Counted from the first letter of the stretch, positions 50,560 through 61,821 are shown. The stretch: 64,000 bases of DNA from Rhizophagus irregularis (GCF_026210795.1 NC_089440.1:3534001-3598000); one strand, 5' to 3'. Numbers and translations: made by a program. Notes: generated by a model not told the origin, from the letters alone.

Positions 50560-51242
50560 TTCTTCTATTTTTTCTTCTCCTCCTCCGATCGCCGCCGCTC
50601 GGCACTCGCTGCGTTGCTGCGTCGTTACGTGGCCGGGAACGACGCCGGCGTCATTCCCTATACATATAGGTCCGTTGATCCACTCTCTGCTGCAGGTACG
50701 CCCTGCGTAACCTGTCTAAAATAAAAAAAAAAAAATGTAAATATAAATTTAATGAATCAGTAATATATACAAAGTATCATAATTAAGATCGAATCAATTA
50801 CTAGTTTGCAGCCAGAATTCATCACTTAATTCATTAAAAAAGCGAATATCGTAATTGTTGGGAGAGTGGATCGGGTGACCATCAGGATTCCCTAAAATAA
50901 ATAAAATTGGTTTTATGTGAATTGGTTAAGAAATTTAACGTTAACCTCAAATATACAAACCATTATTAATCCTAGTCAAATTTTCGAAACCTATTATTAA
51001 TTAAATATATTAATAAAGTATTTACTAATATTCACAAATTAATTACAAATGGTAAAAGATTCACCTCTCTTCAATGCCTGCCACTTATTGCGGCATTGAT
51101 TTTGGGTAACGATAAAATTATAATTATTGCTTATTCTCGCCGCAATTTTTGCCCATATAATTGAATGATCACGGATCGATCGATCCTCAAAGACATTATG
51201 ATATAGGCGGCGGTATCTAATTAGTATAAATAAAGTTATCAT
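50560..51242 (-). pseudogene. Myb/SANT-like (trihelix-type) DNA-binding gene remnant
   Basis: Exon 51242-51065 encodes YRRLYHNVFEDRS, then WAKIAARISNNYNF and TQNQCRNKWQALKRG, the W-IA-I/QC-KW-L pattern of Myb/SANT-like domains. After an intron ending at 50892, an exon (50891 to about 50807) encodes NPDGHPIHSPNNYDIRF and ELSDEFWLQT. A GC-rich, Arg- or Glu-rich third exon may lie at about 50710-50530, but its frame is ambiguous (an in-frame stop interrupts the Arg-rich reading). No clean full-length frame exists. The first methionine at 51242 may not be the real start. Confidence 0.55.
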
Positions 51243-51276
51243 TTTAACTTTCCATTTTTTTTTTGTAAGATTTATA

Positions 51277-51572
51277 AGGACCCTGGATATCTAATATAAA
51301 GGTCATAATGGACTTTTGGCCAAAAACACCCCTTTTTGCTGAAACTCAAAAAATCGTTTTTTGTAAATATCTCAGCATCCAGTAATTTAATTTTAATGAA
51401 CTTTTTTTATTTTGTAGCTCTCATTTAGCTCTACAATTTAAAAAAAAGTTCATCAAAATTGGACTACTGGATGCCGAGATATTTACAAAAAACGATTTTT
51501 TGAGCCCCTGAAAAATGGGCCAATCTGCCGAAAGTGTGACTTATGACCTGTTTTGGAGATATCCGGGGTCCT
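51277..51572. mobile_element. 296-bp foldback MITE with 8-bp duplication, copy 2 (intact)
   Basis: An almost perfect hairpin with ends AGGACCC. The exact 8-bp duplication GATTTATA flanks it (51269-51276 and 51573-51580). It is the uninterrupted sister of the element at 43786-45356. It lies about 35 bp upstream of the first exon of the minus-strand Myb/SANT-like remnant. Confidence 0.92.
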
Positions 51573-51580
51573 GATTTATA

Positions 51581-52534
51581 CAAATTTACCTAATTAATGC
51601 CCTGGTGGCATTAAATGGCCAGTTTAAAAGTACATTATTTATGTTGACGTTTAAAATATTAGGATTGGCCATTAAAATAAAATTAATAAAAAAAAATAAA
51701 ATTAACAAAAAAAAATAAAATTAAATTAACAAAAAAAAATAAAATCAATAAAAAAATAAAATTAAATAAAAAAATAAAAAAATGATTATTTATTATAGAT
51801 GAAGAATTGATTTATTATGATGAAAAATTGGGTTAAAAAATTGATTTATTATAATGAAAACTTGGGTTAAAAAGATAAATAAAAAAAATTCGATAATTGC
51901 CTTATTTATGTAAAAAAATATACCACTTTTCTGCGCATAATCATAATATAATTTGATCTTAATTGTGATTATTTCTATTATTTCTGTATTATGAATCAGA
52001 GAAATAATTTTGTATACTCTTAAAAAAATCAGTTTTAAAGTAATCAATTAAATTGATATGTTTGATTGATACAGGTATTACACAATTAAATGATACAAGT
52101 ATTATATCATTAAATTCATTATACAGAAAACAATTTTAAGAACTATAATATATCTAGCGTAAATAAATTAAATATTCTCCTTGCAAGTTGAGTGAACGTC
52201 ACGAGAAAAAAATTTATAAATTTATTAAATCAGTCTTTGTTTAAATTTTATTTTTTTACAAATACAATTATGCCACCGACACTGACCGATTATCGGTGCG
52301 GTATGATACCAATGATTGTTATTTAATAATGTTAATGTATTTCGTACATGATTTGCATACAATCAATTTTAATTGTAAAGTAATTGTAAAAATTTGCGTC
52401 TGCATAATTAAATATTAATCGCGAATTAATCATCGGTAGATCTTTATTCTATATAAGGTTAATTTTGACTTTGTCTACGAGCAAAATTTAATATTGTCAC
52501 TTAACAAATTTAGCAATTTATGATTTTGGTGTGA
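51581..52534. other. AT-rich spacer, nothing recognised
   Basis: Contains (AAAAAATAAAATTAA)n-like low complexity at 51690-51785 and otherwise unremarkable AT-rich DNA. Confidence 0.4.
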
Positions 52535-52549
52535 CATCAGGAAATTATA

Positions 52550-52990
52550 TAGTGCGAAAAGTTGCGCAAGTTTACACATCATAATATTTCGTAAGCTTCC
52601 AGACCCGCCGCAAGTTTGCGTAAGCGTAATATTTCGTAACTTTTTAAAATATTTCGAAATATTACGATATGCAAAGCTTCGTAATTTTACGATTTGTAAT
52701 ATTCCGTAATTTTGCGGTTCGCAATATTTCGTAATTTTACATAATATTTCGTAAGTTTTCAGACCCGCCGCAAGTTTGCGTAAGCGTAATATTTTGTAAC
52801 TTTTTAAAATATTTCGAAATATTACTGTATGCAAGGCTTCGTAATTTTACGATTCGTAATATTCCGTAATTTTACTGCGTAATACTTCGCAACTTTTTAA
52901 AATATTTCGAAATTCTATGATGCGTAATGTTCCATAATTTGACGATTCGTAATATTCTGTGATTTACACAACTTAATATTTCGTAATATT
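52550..52990. repeat. Subterminal CGTAATATTTCGTAA repeat array, left side
   Basis: Two long direct copies (AGACCCGCCGCAAGTTTGCG at about 52600 and 52770) and many short TTCGTAATTTTACG variants. Palindromic TTTCGAAA-type cores recur. Confidence 0.8.
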
Positions 52991-53284
52991 TCAAAATATT
53001 TCGATAAATAATACTTCATTTTCTGTACTATAAGTTTATATAATGTATGTTTTATTAGATATAATCATAAAAAATTACAAGTATTTATTAATATATACAG
53101 AATACATAAAAGTAAAAAAGAGAAAGAGTAGAGTAACAATATTATTAGACGTAAAAAGAAGAGAAACAGCTATAGTAACGTTAGTATTAGATATAAAGAT
53201 AAAAGAAATATTGTTATTATTGTTAGTATTAAGGTAAAAAGAGTTAAAGAAACAGTAAAAGGAGTAAAAGAAACATGGATATTA

Positions 53285-53650
53285 TCGTTAGTATTAAAGT
53301 ACAAGTAAAAAGAAATAAAGGAAACGTAGATAGTATTGTTAGTATTACGACATAAAGTAACAAAGAGGTAAAAAAAAAATGCGTTAATATTAAAATAATT
53401 AGTATTAATAAATAAATATTTCTATACCTGCAAAGTAATTGAACAAAAGAATAAAGAAATAAAGAGAAAGGAAAAAATAAACATGTTGTTAGTATTGTTA
53501 GTATCGTTAGTATTAAAGTACAAGTAAAAAGGAATAAAGGAAACATAGATATTATTGTTAGTATTACGATACAAAATAACAAAGAGGTAAAAAAAAATGA
53601 AAATAATTAGTATTAATAAACAAATATTTCTATACCTGCAAAGCAATAAA
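53285..53650. repeat. Tandem duplication of about 218 bp
   Basis: The block beginning TCGTTAGTATTAAAGTACAA at 53288 recurs at about 53503. Both are followed by ACAAAGAGGTAAAAAAA and TTTCTATACCTGCAAAG. Confidence 0.8.
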
Positions 53651-54548
53651 TTATGAAATATATGTAAATATATTGTATATAATTAAAGAAATAATAGAAA
53701 GAAGAGACAAAAAAATTAAAAATATTGAACAAAAGAATAAAGAAATAAGAAACAAAAATAAATAAGACAAAAACGCGTGCATGATTAAATGATTAAATGA
53801 TGCAAGGATCAGCCTAATTTTGATTGGCCAGAAATCATGTACATCGTATAGCGGGTGTGACATAAATAAATCGTGACTGAAATTTGTGTTCAATTTGTGT
53901 TCAATTTGTGTTGATAATTCTGGTAAAAAATTATTAATTTTAGCCAAATTTCGTTAAATTTGTTAAATTTGTGTTGAGTTTGTGTTGAATTTGTGTTGCG
54001 TAATTTTTTATTTATCACAAGGGGATGATATTTAGTAATTGCATGTACGACGTACAAGATTTTTTTTTATGATTTTTTTAAGAAATGTACGCAAAATATT
54101 TAATCAGAATATAATTGTTTTATTTTTAAATATGTGATTTTTTTTTAAAAAAAAAATTGATTTTTTTAAAATTCAATAGAATGTGCTAATAATAAATTGG
54201 TTTATTTTTAAATATAATATATTGATATTTATATTTAAATAACCAAAACATGTACATGATTTTTAATTATTTTTAATTGAAATCAAACTAAGATTTTTTT
54301 TTTAAAAAAAATTAAAATAAATTAAGTGATTTATATTTATATTTAGAATCATGATATTTATATTTAGATAATCCATATCCGCATGAGATTTAATTAATAT
54401 GTTTAATGATGAAAAGTCTAATAAATTAAATTTTAATTGAAACGAGAAATAAAATCAAACCAAAGAGGTATTGTTCAAATTTTATTTAAAGTGACATTTT
54501 ACGACTTTCTTTCAAATTTTTACTCATCCCAAAATCAAATTACTAATA

Positions 54549-55190
54549 ATGCCTCGCCACACACGTCGTCGTTCCCACTATAACGTCCATTGGAACTGGG
54601 CTATGATGGACGAACTTGTTGACATACGCCGAGACAGAAACCGCGCCTACCACAATATTAATGGTAGAAGCCGCCAAGATTTTTGGGACTCTGTTGCCAA
54701 TAGGTTCATATGACTAATATCTATAATTTCTTTAAGAAAGAATTTAAATTCAAATTAACCAATCCATTTAATTGAATCAGAATAAATAGAATATTTCGAA
54801 CGAGGGTTTCCGGGCAACAGTGCAGCTAAAAGTGGAGGAACCTCGTCAGGGATTACCATGTAAGTAAATAAATAACATTACATTCATATAAATTAAATGT
54901 ATTTACCGAATATTCAAACTGATTTTGATATTTAGAACTATGTCCTTTATCGTAATGGTAACCCCTGGGCGGCGGCTGTGGACGCGTACCGGCGCAAGAT
55001 ATTATCGCGAATTTAGAACGAGATTTTGGGAGAGGCCGGGTAATTATACTATAATAAAATTTATAATTAATATTTACGTTCATGTTTTAAATTTGATAAA
55101 TTTGATCAATTTTAGTCACGCGTGACGATCGTAGGCAAGGAGAAACTTACCTACGTATCGTAGAAGAAGATAATTATTTTTATTTTTTTA
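54549..55190 (+). pseudogene. Myb/SANT-like DNA-binding gene, broken
   Basis: Exon 1 (54549-54703) encodes MPRHTRRRSHYNVHWNWAMM, DELVDIRRDRNRAYHNI and SRQDFWDSVANR, a Myb/SANT-like helix pattern. After an intron, exon 2 (from about 54784) reads INRIFRTRVSGQQCS, then an in-frame TAA, then KWRNLVRDYHV, where the QC-KW third helix expected in this family is cut by the stop. The third exon (from about 54937) starts NYVLYRNGN and shifts frame to RTGARYYREFRTRFWERPG before another GT donor. It is less AT-rich than its surroundings. It is the same broad family as the minus-strand remnant at 50560-51242. Confidence 0.6.
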
Positions 55191-55544
55191 TTATTTATTA
55201 AGTGAGTAGCTAGGCCCAGTCCGTACCAAATATCGGCTGGAGACTCACGTTTTTTGGGCTGTGACTGATACTGACGTCCACGCCGTACAGCCTGGGTACT
55301 ATTTTATAAAATAGTAGCGAACAAGTATCAAATGTGTATTTTTTTATTAAGTTATAATAAAAATTAGAATTTACTTTAATTTTTAACATAAAAATTGTAA
55401 ATAATAAAAAATTCGTAAATAAAAATAAATTTGCTTTCCCAAACTGGTGTTTATATAAAAGAAAAGGTGTTTATATTATTTTTGATTATTCAATAGTATC
55501 ACATGCCCCTTGTATACGTTCTACTGCATATGCAGTTTACAATC

Positions 55545-56030
55545 TCGTAAATTTTCGAAATATTTCAACCGTAATATTACGCAGGTTTACAGTTTCGTAA
55601 ATTTTCGAAATATTTTAACCGTAATATTACGCAGGTTTACAGTTTCGTAAATTTTCGAAATATTTCAACCGTAATATTACGCAGGTTTACAAGTTTCGTA
55701 AATTTTCGAAATATTTTAACCGTAATATTACGCAGGTTTACAGTTTCGTAAATTTTCGAAATATTTCAACCATAATATTACGCAGGTTTACAGTTTCGTA
55801 AATTTTCGAAATATTTCAACCGTAATATTACGCAGATTTACAGTTTCGTAAATTTGCAGAATATTTTGACCGTAATATTGCGTAAATCTTACGATATTGA
55901 AAACTTACGTAATATTTTAACCGTAATATCACATAAATCTTACGAAATTGTAAACTTACATAATATTTTGAAATTTTTCGAAATATTATGCCATAAACTT
56001 TCGTAAACTTACAAAATCGTAAACTTACGC
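55545..56030. repeat. 50-bp tandem repeat, about six copies, then degenerate copies
   Basis: The unit begins GCAGGTTTACAGTTTCGTAA and ends AACCGTAATATTAC. Copies run from about 55545 to 55850, then decay toward the right end of the nested TIR element. Each has a TTTTCGAAA palindrome. Confidence 0.88.
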
Positions 56031-56169
56031 AATTTTTCGCGCTATAAAATTTCCTGATGGATGATCAATTTTAATTATTATAAAAGGAAATTTTATTATT
56101 GTATTCTGTATGACCGTATTACCTTTATTATTGAATGTAATACAATGAAATGTTAATTTTTAAAGAAAT

Positions 56170-59100
56170 CTATAAATTAAATTTTCTATTTAATGGTATT
56201 ATTGACAAATATTTCCTTTTTCCTACGCACACACTTTTGAATTTTGTAGCTCTACATAGTATTCTATGAACAGCTATTATTGAATCACAACCTTCCTGAA
56301 AGTATTCAGCTTGCCATAGTTCGGTATTTGATATCTCTGGTTCTATGAATCTATGTTTAAACCAGATATTAGAGGAAGATGCACTTTTATACCACTTAAC
56401 ATATGCTAGAAGATGTTTTCTTGGTCCTTCAGGTAATCTAAGTGTATGTTCAAAATAATATTGAACATCTCCTGGGTATATATCAACTGAATCATCATTA
56501 GACGCTTTCCATTTTGCAAAAATAGTTACATTTTTTTCTTGATGACCCGAAATCATAGATCCAAATATTTCAGCACCAATTTGTAATCTTGCGTGTTGAT
56601 CAATTACCAGGTCCATAAATCCTAATATTTCATTTTGTTCTTTTTCATATAATATAGAATACCATTCACATAGAAATCTACGCAATTCTAAAGGTATAAT
56701 AACTTTGAAACACGAAGGATTAAGCATTTGACCTGGTAATTTCTCAGTACCATATATTTTGGAAAATGTAGATGTATTATGTCTCATGGACAAAAAGTGT
56801 TGTAACTCATCCTTTTCTACCGTAAATGCCAAACTACCTACAGCTTTCTTTGGCATAATAAGACTAAGAGATTCTTTTAGAAGACTAGATGACCATTTAT
56901 AAGATAAATGATAATCTATTAAAGTATTCTTAAGAACGATTCACATAAGTTCAGGCTCTATTTGTCGATTACTATTAGGGTATGATCCTGGATAATAATA
57001 ATAGATTTATTTGTATTCTTTATTTTTAAAAAATATTAACATAACAACAAACATCTTACCAATATATCCATTAAGTCTCTCATATGGAAAAAGCCAAAAA
57101 CTATATATGGAACCATAGTCACGGCAACAGTCGGGAATATGAAGTGCAAGGTGTATGTTGCTTGTTATAAATTCCGGCCCATATGTTCTTTCTATAAGGT
57201 GAGCCATGTCCTTCAACCTCTCTTGCGCTTCTCTCAGATCATCTTCTGTAATAAATCTTGCTACTAAAAGATTACATGCTCGAACAAAATGTCCTAAGAT
57301 CTTTCTATCATTATTATCTACATGTCCCATAGTATAGGCGTGGAATAAATCATAATAAAGGTTTTCCATTGATCAGCAGTTAAATTTGAAAAACCTTCAT
57401 TTCCAATTGCAATCTTTAAGGGGATTCTACCGATATCAGAAGGTAATTCAATATAATCCATTCTCTTTTGTGCAATTCGAAGTTGCTCTATACTTAACTT
57501 ATTTTGATTAATGAAAATGCATTTGATTATCCATTTTGCTATACCTAGAAAAAGACAATGCATTGGATCTACTACGGCAAATCTTATGGGATCCATATAT
57601 GGTAAGCGAAGCAACTCGCTCCACCTTACACCATGTTCTTTAAAATGTGTATCTCTGGAGGACTTCGAATTGCATTGCAACCATTCATGAGCATATTGCC
57701 TATGTAACGAAGGATTTATGGGATTTGTTACCCATTTATCATATTCTTGCATTCCTCCATAATGAGTTTTTTTATAAACTTCACTATAAGTACTACGCTT
57801 TTCACACCTATGACATTTCATTACTGCTGAGCCATGCCCAAATAACTTTCGTGTTGCTGGTGTATCAGATGATCCAATAATTAATGCAACTTTTATGTCT
57901 AAACCTTCAGTATATTGGTAGGTCTTTGGAACTCTCCAGCCCTTCCAGAGTTCTAAAAGCTCATCCACAATAGGGGCTAAATAATGGTTAATACGTTCCA
58001 ACCCTACTTCTTTTGGTCCTGGCAAAAAACCTAAGTAAATAATATTTTCGGGTTTATTTCTTTCTATTCTTGGAAGATTACAGATAGACGCGTAAATAGC
58101 ACTAGCACTGTGTTGAGTATAGGTGAAAGGTTGAAACCAATCAAGATTAAAGAGAAGGCCCAGGTGTGTTGTCGCAGTTTCTGATGTAAAGAAGGTATCA
58201 CCATTAAATGGGAAAGTTTTCCATACCTTACTATCATAAATATCTGAATAGGTATTAACCCCTCCTCTTTGAATTCCTGATAATTCCAGCATATCTTCAA
58301 ACCCAGGTCGTTGGTATAACATACTTAATTGCTGACGAATACTTGGTTTAGGGTAAATCATACGAGGTACAGCAATTATTTCACCCTTTCTTTTTTTAAG
58401 AATAGAAAGTGGATTGTTGCATTTATTACGACGACTAGGTACTGGATTATCTGGGAATTCTTCATGTAGGCAATTTGCAATAGCAGCTTTTCCTTCTTCT
58501 TTCGTATTCAACAATATTTCTAACATTATACAATTTATGACAATTGTTGCATACAGCTAACTGCATTTTTGGTTGAAAGATATTTAACATTTTTTTTTGC
58601 AAGATATAAGGATGCTGGAAAATTTTTAAATTGTGATTTATCTAAACGAGTAAGTACAATATGTAAGAATTTTATTAATACTTCAAGTGCTATATCTGGA
58701 AGTCTAAATCTTTGTTGAAATTTGAATACCCATAGAATAATTTCAGTTTCTATAGAATCATTTAAACTTTCCATCACAAATATCTCCATCATTACCAATT
58801 TCAGGAGATGAAAAAAATTCTTCTATATCCTCCTCCTCCTCCTCATCATCTCCATCATCATCATCATCTTCTTCTTCATTATAATCGCCTTCATCTTCAC
58901 CACCATTATTTTCAGCACCATTATTCTCATCGCCATCATCCTCATCACCATCATCCTCATCACCATCATTCTCATTATCATCATTTTCTTCTTCTTCATT
59001 GTAATATATATATTCATCGTTATCCTTATTTTCATCAGGTGCTGAAACATGAAAATAAGAAGGATTTGGCAATAATGGTGATGATGAAAATAATGTATAT

Positions 59101-59671
59101 ATGTTTTCATTATTATTTGGTTGGAATGAATCAGTATCTTCATTGAAAGGATTAAAGCCACTATTATGTTGGGAAGAATCAAGATTAGAACTTGATGCCC
59201 TTTTTCGCTTTTTTGTAAGGTTTACATCTTGAATAATGATTAATCTTTTTTGTTTTCTCGCTGTAATAGTATCTTCCTGATTTTCCTAGTATCCTCTGAG
59301 TTCCACAAACTTTCATCATTTGTATGATTTTCTTGAGTGCGAAAATCAACCTCTGCGTCGTCACAACGAATACAATGGCATGGATACAAATGCCTTTTTC
59401 TGGGTTTTATTAAATCGGCCATTTTTGGTTTTTTTAATTTTATTGAATTGGCCGTTTTAGATTTTATTAAATCGGATACAAAGGTAGAGATTTCAATTTT
59501 AGTTTTTTTGGATTTTATTAAATCAGACATGGAGGCAGAAGTTTCAATTTTACTTTTCCTGGGTTTTACTAAATCAGAAACAGAGGTAAAGGTTTCAATT
59601 TTACTTTTTTTGTGTTTTACTAAATCAGACACAGAGTTAAAGGTTTCAATTTTACTTTTTTTATTATTCAT
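56170..59671 (-). pseudogene. Plavaka/CACTA tnp2-type transposase, frameshifted
   Basis: DDE-type transposase of the CACTA-like element. Reading from 59671: four to five 17-residue repeats (KSKIETFTSVSDLVK), then a zinc-binding N-terminus YPCHCIRCDDAEVDFRTQEN with a His (CxCxxC-H, typical of this fungal family). A shift or 50-bp intron near 59300 leads to an acidic Asp/Glu tract (58800-59000). Further breaks follow near 58780, 58590 (an A-run) and 58530, spanning AVCNNCHKLYNVRN. The core 58526-57330 is open: SRRNKCNNPL, LNLDWFQPF-like LDWFQPFTYTQHS, YLGFLPGPKEVGLERIN, SSDTPATRKLFGHGS and VVDPMHCLFLGIAKW. A shift at about 57330 continues to DRKILGHFVRACNLLV and FPYERLNGYIG. An intron (57051-56988) then leads to SYPNSNRQIEPELM, an in-frame TGA, IVLKNT and the C-terminus ending IPLNRKFNL. 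The three catalytic acids (D in DTPATRK, D in DPMH, E in YERLNG) remain. Confidence 0.9.
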
Positions 59672-60150
59672 TTTGTATTTTATGAAATAGCTAAGAAAGT
59701 TAAGGTTACAATTACTTAAATGAAGTACGCTTATTAAAAAATTTTCAAAAAAATTATCAATTCAATTTTTCCAAAATCAGGTTCTTCAATCACTTTTTTA
59801 GGATCAGGAACAAGTTCGCGTTCAATTCTTCAATTTCGTGTTCAACCTTTCTTTTAGGATCAGATACACGTTCAATTCTTCCTTAAGATTAAGATTAGTT
59901 TCGCGTTTAATTCTTATTTCAAAATCAGTTTCGCGTTTTTGGTAAGATAAAATAAACGTTTAATTATTCTTTTAGATCAGATTCGCATGCAGTTCTTCAA
60001 AATCAAGTTCGCATATCTTGCGTCACTCATTCGCGTATCTTGCGTTACTCATTCGCGTAGTCAAATCTCAACAACTTCGAAATCTATAAATTTGCTCACA
60101 AATCTTTTTTCACAAATTCCTCTTCTCAATCAAAGCAATCAAAGTAGGCA
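59672..60150. promoter_or_regulatory. Shared divergent promoter region with repeated words
   Basis: This 479-bp gap separates the transposase (-) and the 60151 gene (+). It holds repeated TTCGCGTTCAATTCTTC-like words (59817-59945) and TTCGCATATCTTGCG/TTCGCGTATCTTGCG (60008-60055). A divergent pair sharing one intergenic control region fits coordinated expression; this is inference. Confidence 0.5.
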
Positions 60151-61314
60151 ATGATGGATAGTGATCAAGAATCTACCTCCTCATCTTCCTCATCATCTTC
60201 TACCTATTTATCTTCGTCCTTGTCAGACAATGCTATTCATTTGAATCAAAATATGTATCGAACAATTAAAGTAAGTATTTTTTTATTATCTGTCATTGAA
60301 TTTTCCCAAATATTTACGTTTATTTATTATTTATAGAAAGAAGTCTTTATCTGGGTAGATTCTGAATTTAAGGATATATATGAGATCGATAGTGATCGTA
60401 CATGGCTTGAGCAAAAAGAAAATATAATTACAAAATTACTTCCACCGCTTTATAAGTTAGTCAACAAAAAGTATAATGTTTCGAATAGTGACATCTTAAA
60501 GATGTTACATGGACGTTGGCGTTCACGCCATCGTGTAAGCAATATAAAGAAGCAAGGAGACGACAAAGTGAAAATGGATAGGAGGAGATTAAAGAAGAAT
60601 TCAAGAACTATGGACGTTAGTAACCATTTTATTAATATGAAGTGGGAATTTAGTTAATTTTATTTAATTTTATAATTATTTATTATTATAGAAAAAAAAA
60701 AGAAGAGCTCAAGCGGCAAACTATTTAATAGAAAATAATGATAAATACATTCGTAGATACCCGGAGAAGGAGCTTGTACGAATTTTTAAGGAATCTGGTT
60801 ATCATTCAGAGGAGTGGGAGGAAACCGATTCTGATGAAGAAAATGATATAATTGGTGAAGAATCTGCTGTTAAAGAAAAGACAATGTCAATTCATATATA
60901 TAAAACATGGTGGCGTTCTTTTGCAGTATGTACTATATATTTATAATTATTTTTTTTATTTTATTTATTAATAGTAATTATTTATTAAAGCTTCAGCGTT
61001 TATTACATGATCGGATTGATCTGACCGTTGAAAAACTGAGGAAAAAACCTCGAATTCTAAAAATTAAAAGAGTTCAAAGATGTAAAACAACAACAAGTAT
61101 GCCTCCAATGGATACACCAAATTGGTGTCTGACCGATAAGGCTCTTAAAAGATTTAATCGTTCAACAAATGAAATTCCAACATATGATTATAATACTGAT
61201 CAAGATAAAGAAAGTGACGAATATCATAACGATGAATATGAAAATAAAAAAAGAAAAAATAAAAAAAACAAAAAAAGCAAAAAAAGGGGGGTAAAAAAAC
61301 ATAAAAATAATTAA
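60151..61314 (+). CDS. Unknown 318-residue basic protein encoded by the CACTA-like element
   Basis: Four exons, 60151-60270, 60337-60615, 60692-60925 and 60991-61314, all joined by phase-0 GT-AG introns, giving an uninterrupted frame. The N-terminus is a Ser run (STSSSSSSSSTYLSSSLSD). Exon 2 has an amphipathic, aromatic and charged domain (FIWVDSEFKDIYEI, KLLPPLYKLVNKKYN, LKMLHGRWRSRHRV). Exon 3 has KKRRAQAANYLIENNDKYIR, FKESGYHSEEWEETD and IYKTWWRSF. Exon 4 ends with a Lys-rich tail that could act in nuclear or nucleolar targeting. It has no family I recognise. Position opposite the transposase suggests an accessory, DNA-binding or TnpA-like function, or a captured host gene; neither is shown. 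Unlike its partner it has no break. Confidence 0.75.
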
Positions 61315-61617
61315 ATATTATGATTAAATACTTTTATTAGGTTATTCTTATCAATTGGCATTTATATGAATTGATTAAAATAAAGTTGTATGTAAGATTA
61401 ATTTGAACATTCAATTCAATTAATTTTAAAATAAAATATGTATATTTTTAATATTTTTGTCAGTTATTCGTGATATCAGAAAAAATAAAAAAAAATTGAA
61501 AATAAGGGTTTTATATGAATAAACGATTATCTTTAATATTAAAATACTTTTTTTAGTAATAATTTTAATATACCTCTTTGAATTATATAATACAAATACA
61601 ATAAATAAATATTTTGC

Positions 61618-61821
61618 ATATCGGTACCCGATATGTGTAAGATTAATTCAGTGTTACATATCAGTGACTAATCGTTTAGATATCGGGAATCCGATTTTTA
61701 GGCATATTTGATATGTTACATATCGGGTACCCGATATGTAATAAATGTCCGATATGTATCTGATTAGTCACTGATATATAGGTACCCGATATGTACCCGA
61801 TAGCATTAATTTTGACCAGTG
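61618..61821. repeat. Right subterminal repeats of the CACTA-like element
   Basis: At least five copies of the palindrome-like ATATCGGGTACCCGATAT or halves of it, plus ATCAGTGACTAAT and its inverse. Mirrors the array at 47901-48240. Confidence 0.85.

Larger units (their letters stand above)
52535..56059. mobile_element. 3.5-kb TIR element nested in the CACTA-like element
   Basis: Both ends read inward start CATCAGGAAATT and continue TATAG(T/C)GCGAAAA and TTGCG(C/T)AAGTTTAC. Internal to each end are arrays of CGTAATATTTCGTAA-type repeats in opposite orientation (52550-52990; 55520-56030). The target duplication is unclear. It contains the plus-strand Myb/SANT-like pseudogene; no transposase was seen, so it is likely non-autonomous. 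An alternative reading is that the inverted repeat is simply part of the CACTA-like element. Confidence 0.68.
47901..61821. mobile_element. 13.9-kb CACTA/Plavaka-like DNA transposon
   Basis: The termini agree at 35 of 41 positions when read inward: CACAGGTCAAAAT on the left, CACTGGTCAAAAT on the right. CACTG is the classic CACTA-superfamily start. The 3-bp duplication GTT (47898-47900 and 61822-61824) fits that superfamily, and deletion restores GATTAGTTTCTCC, matching GATTAGTTTCGTC in the sister MITE near 38840. Subterminal repeats of ATATCGGGTACC lie at both ends. It carries a tnp2-type transposase (-, decayed), an intact divergent gene (+), two Myb/SANT-like pseudogenes and nested elements. 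Confidence 0.92.

Noticed and set aside
53043-53646. Short frames in both strands with Leu/Ile or Phe/Leu runs
   Set aside because: They come from a duplicated AT-rich repeat and low-complexity composition.
54853-55083. Minus-strand 76-codon frame
   Set aside because: It is antisense to the Myb/SANT-like pseudogene, whose family motifs lie on the plus strand.
58808-59182. His-rich (+) and Met/Lys-rich (-) frames
   Set aside because: They are shadows of the Asp/Glu-coding GAT/GAG repeats of the transposase.
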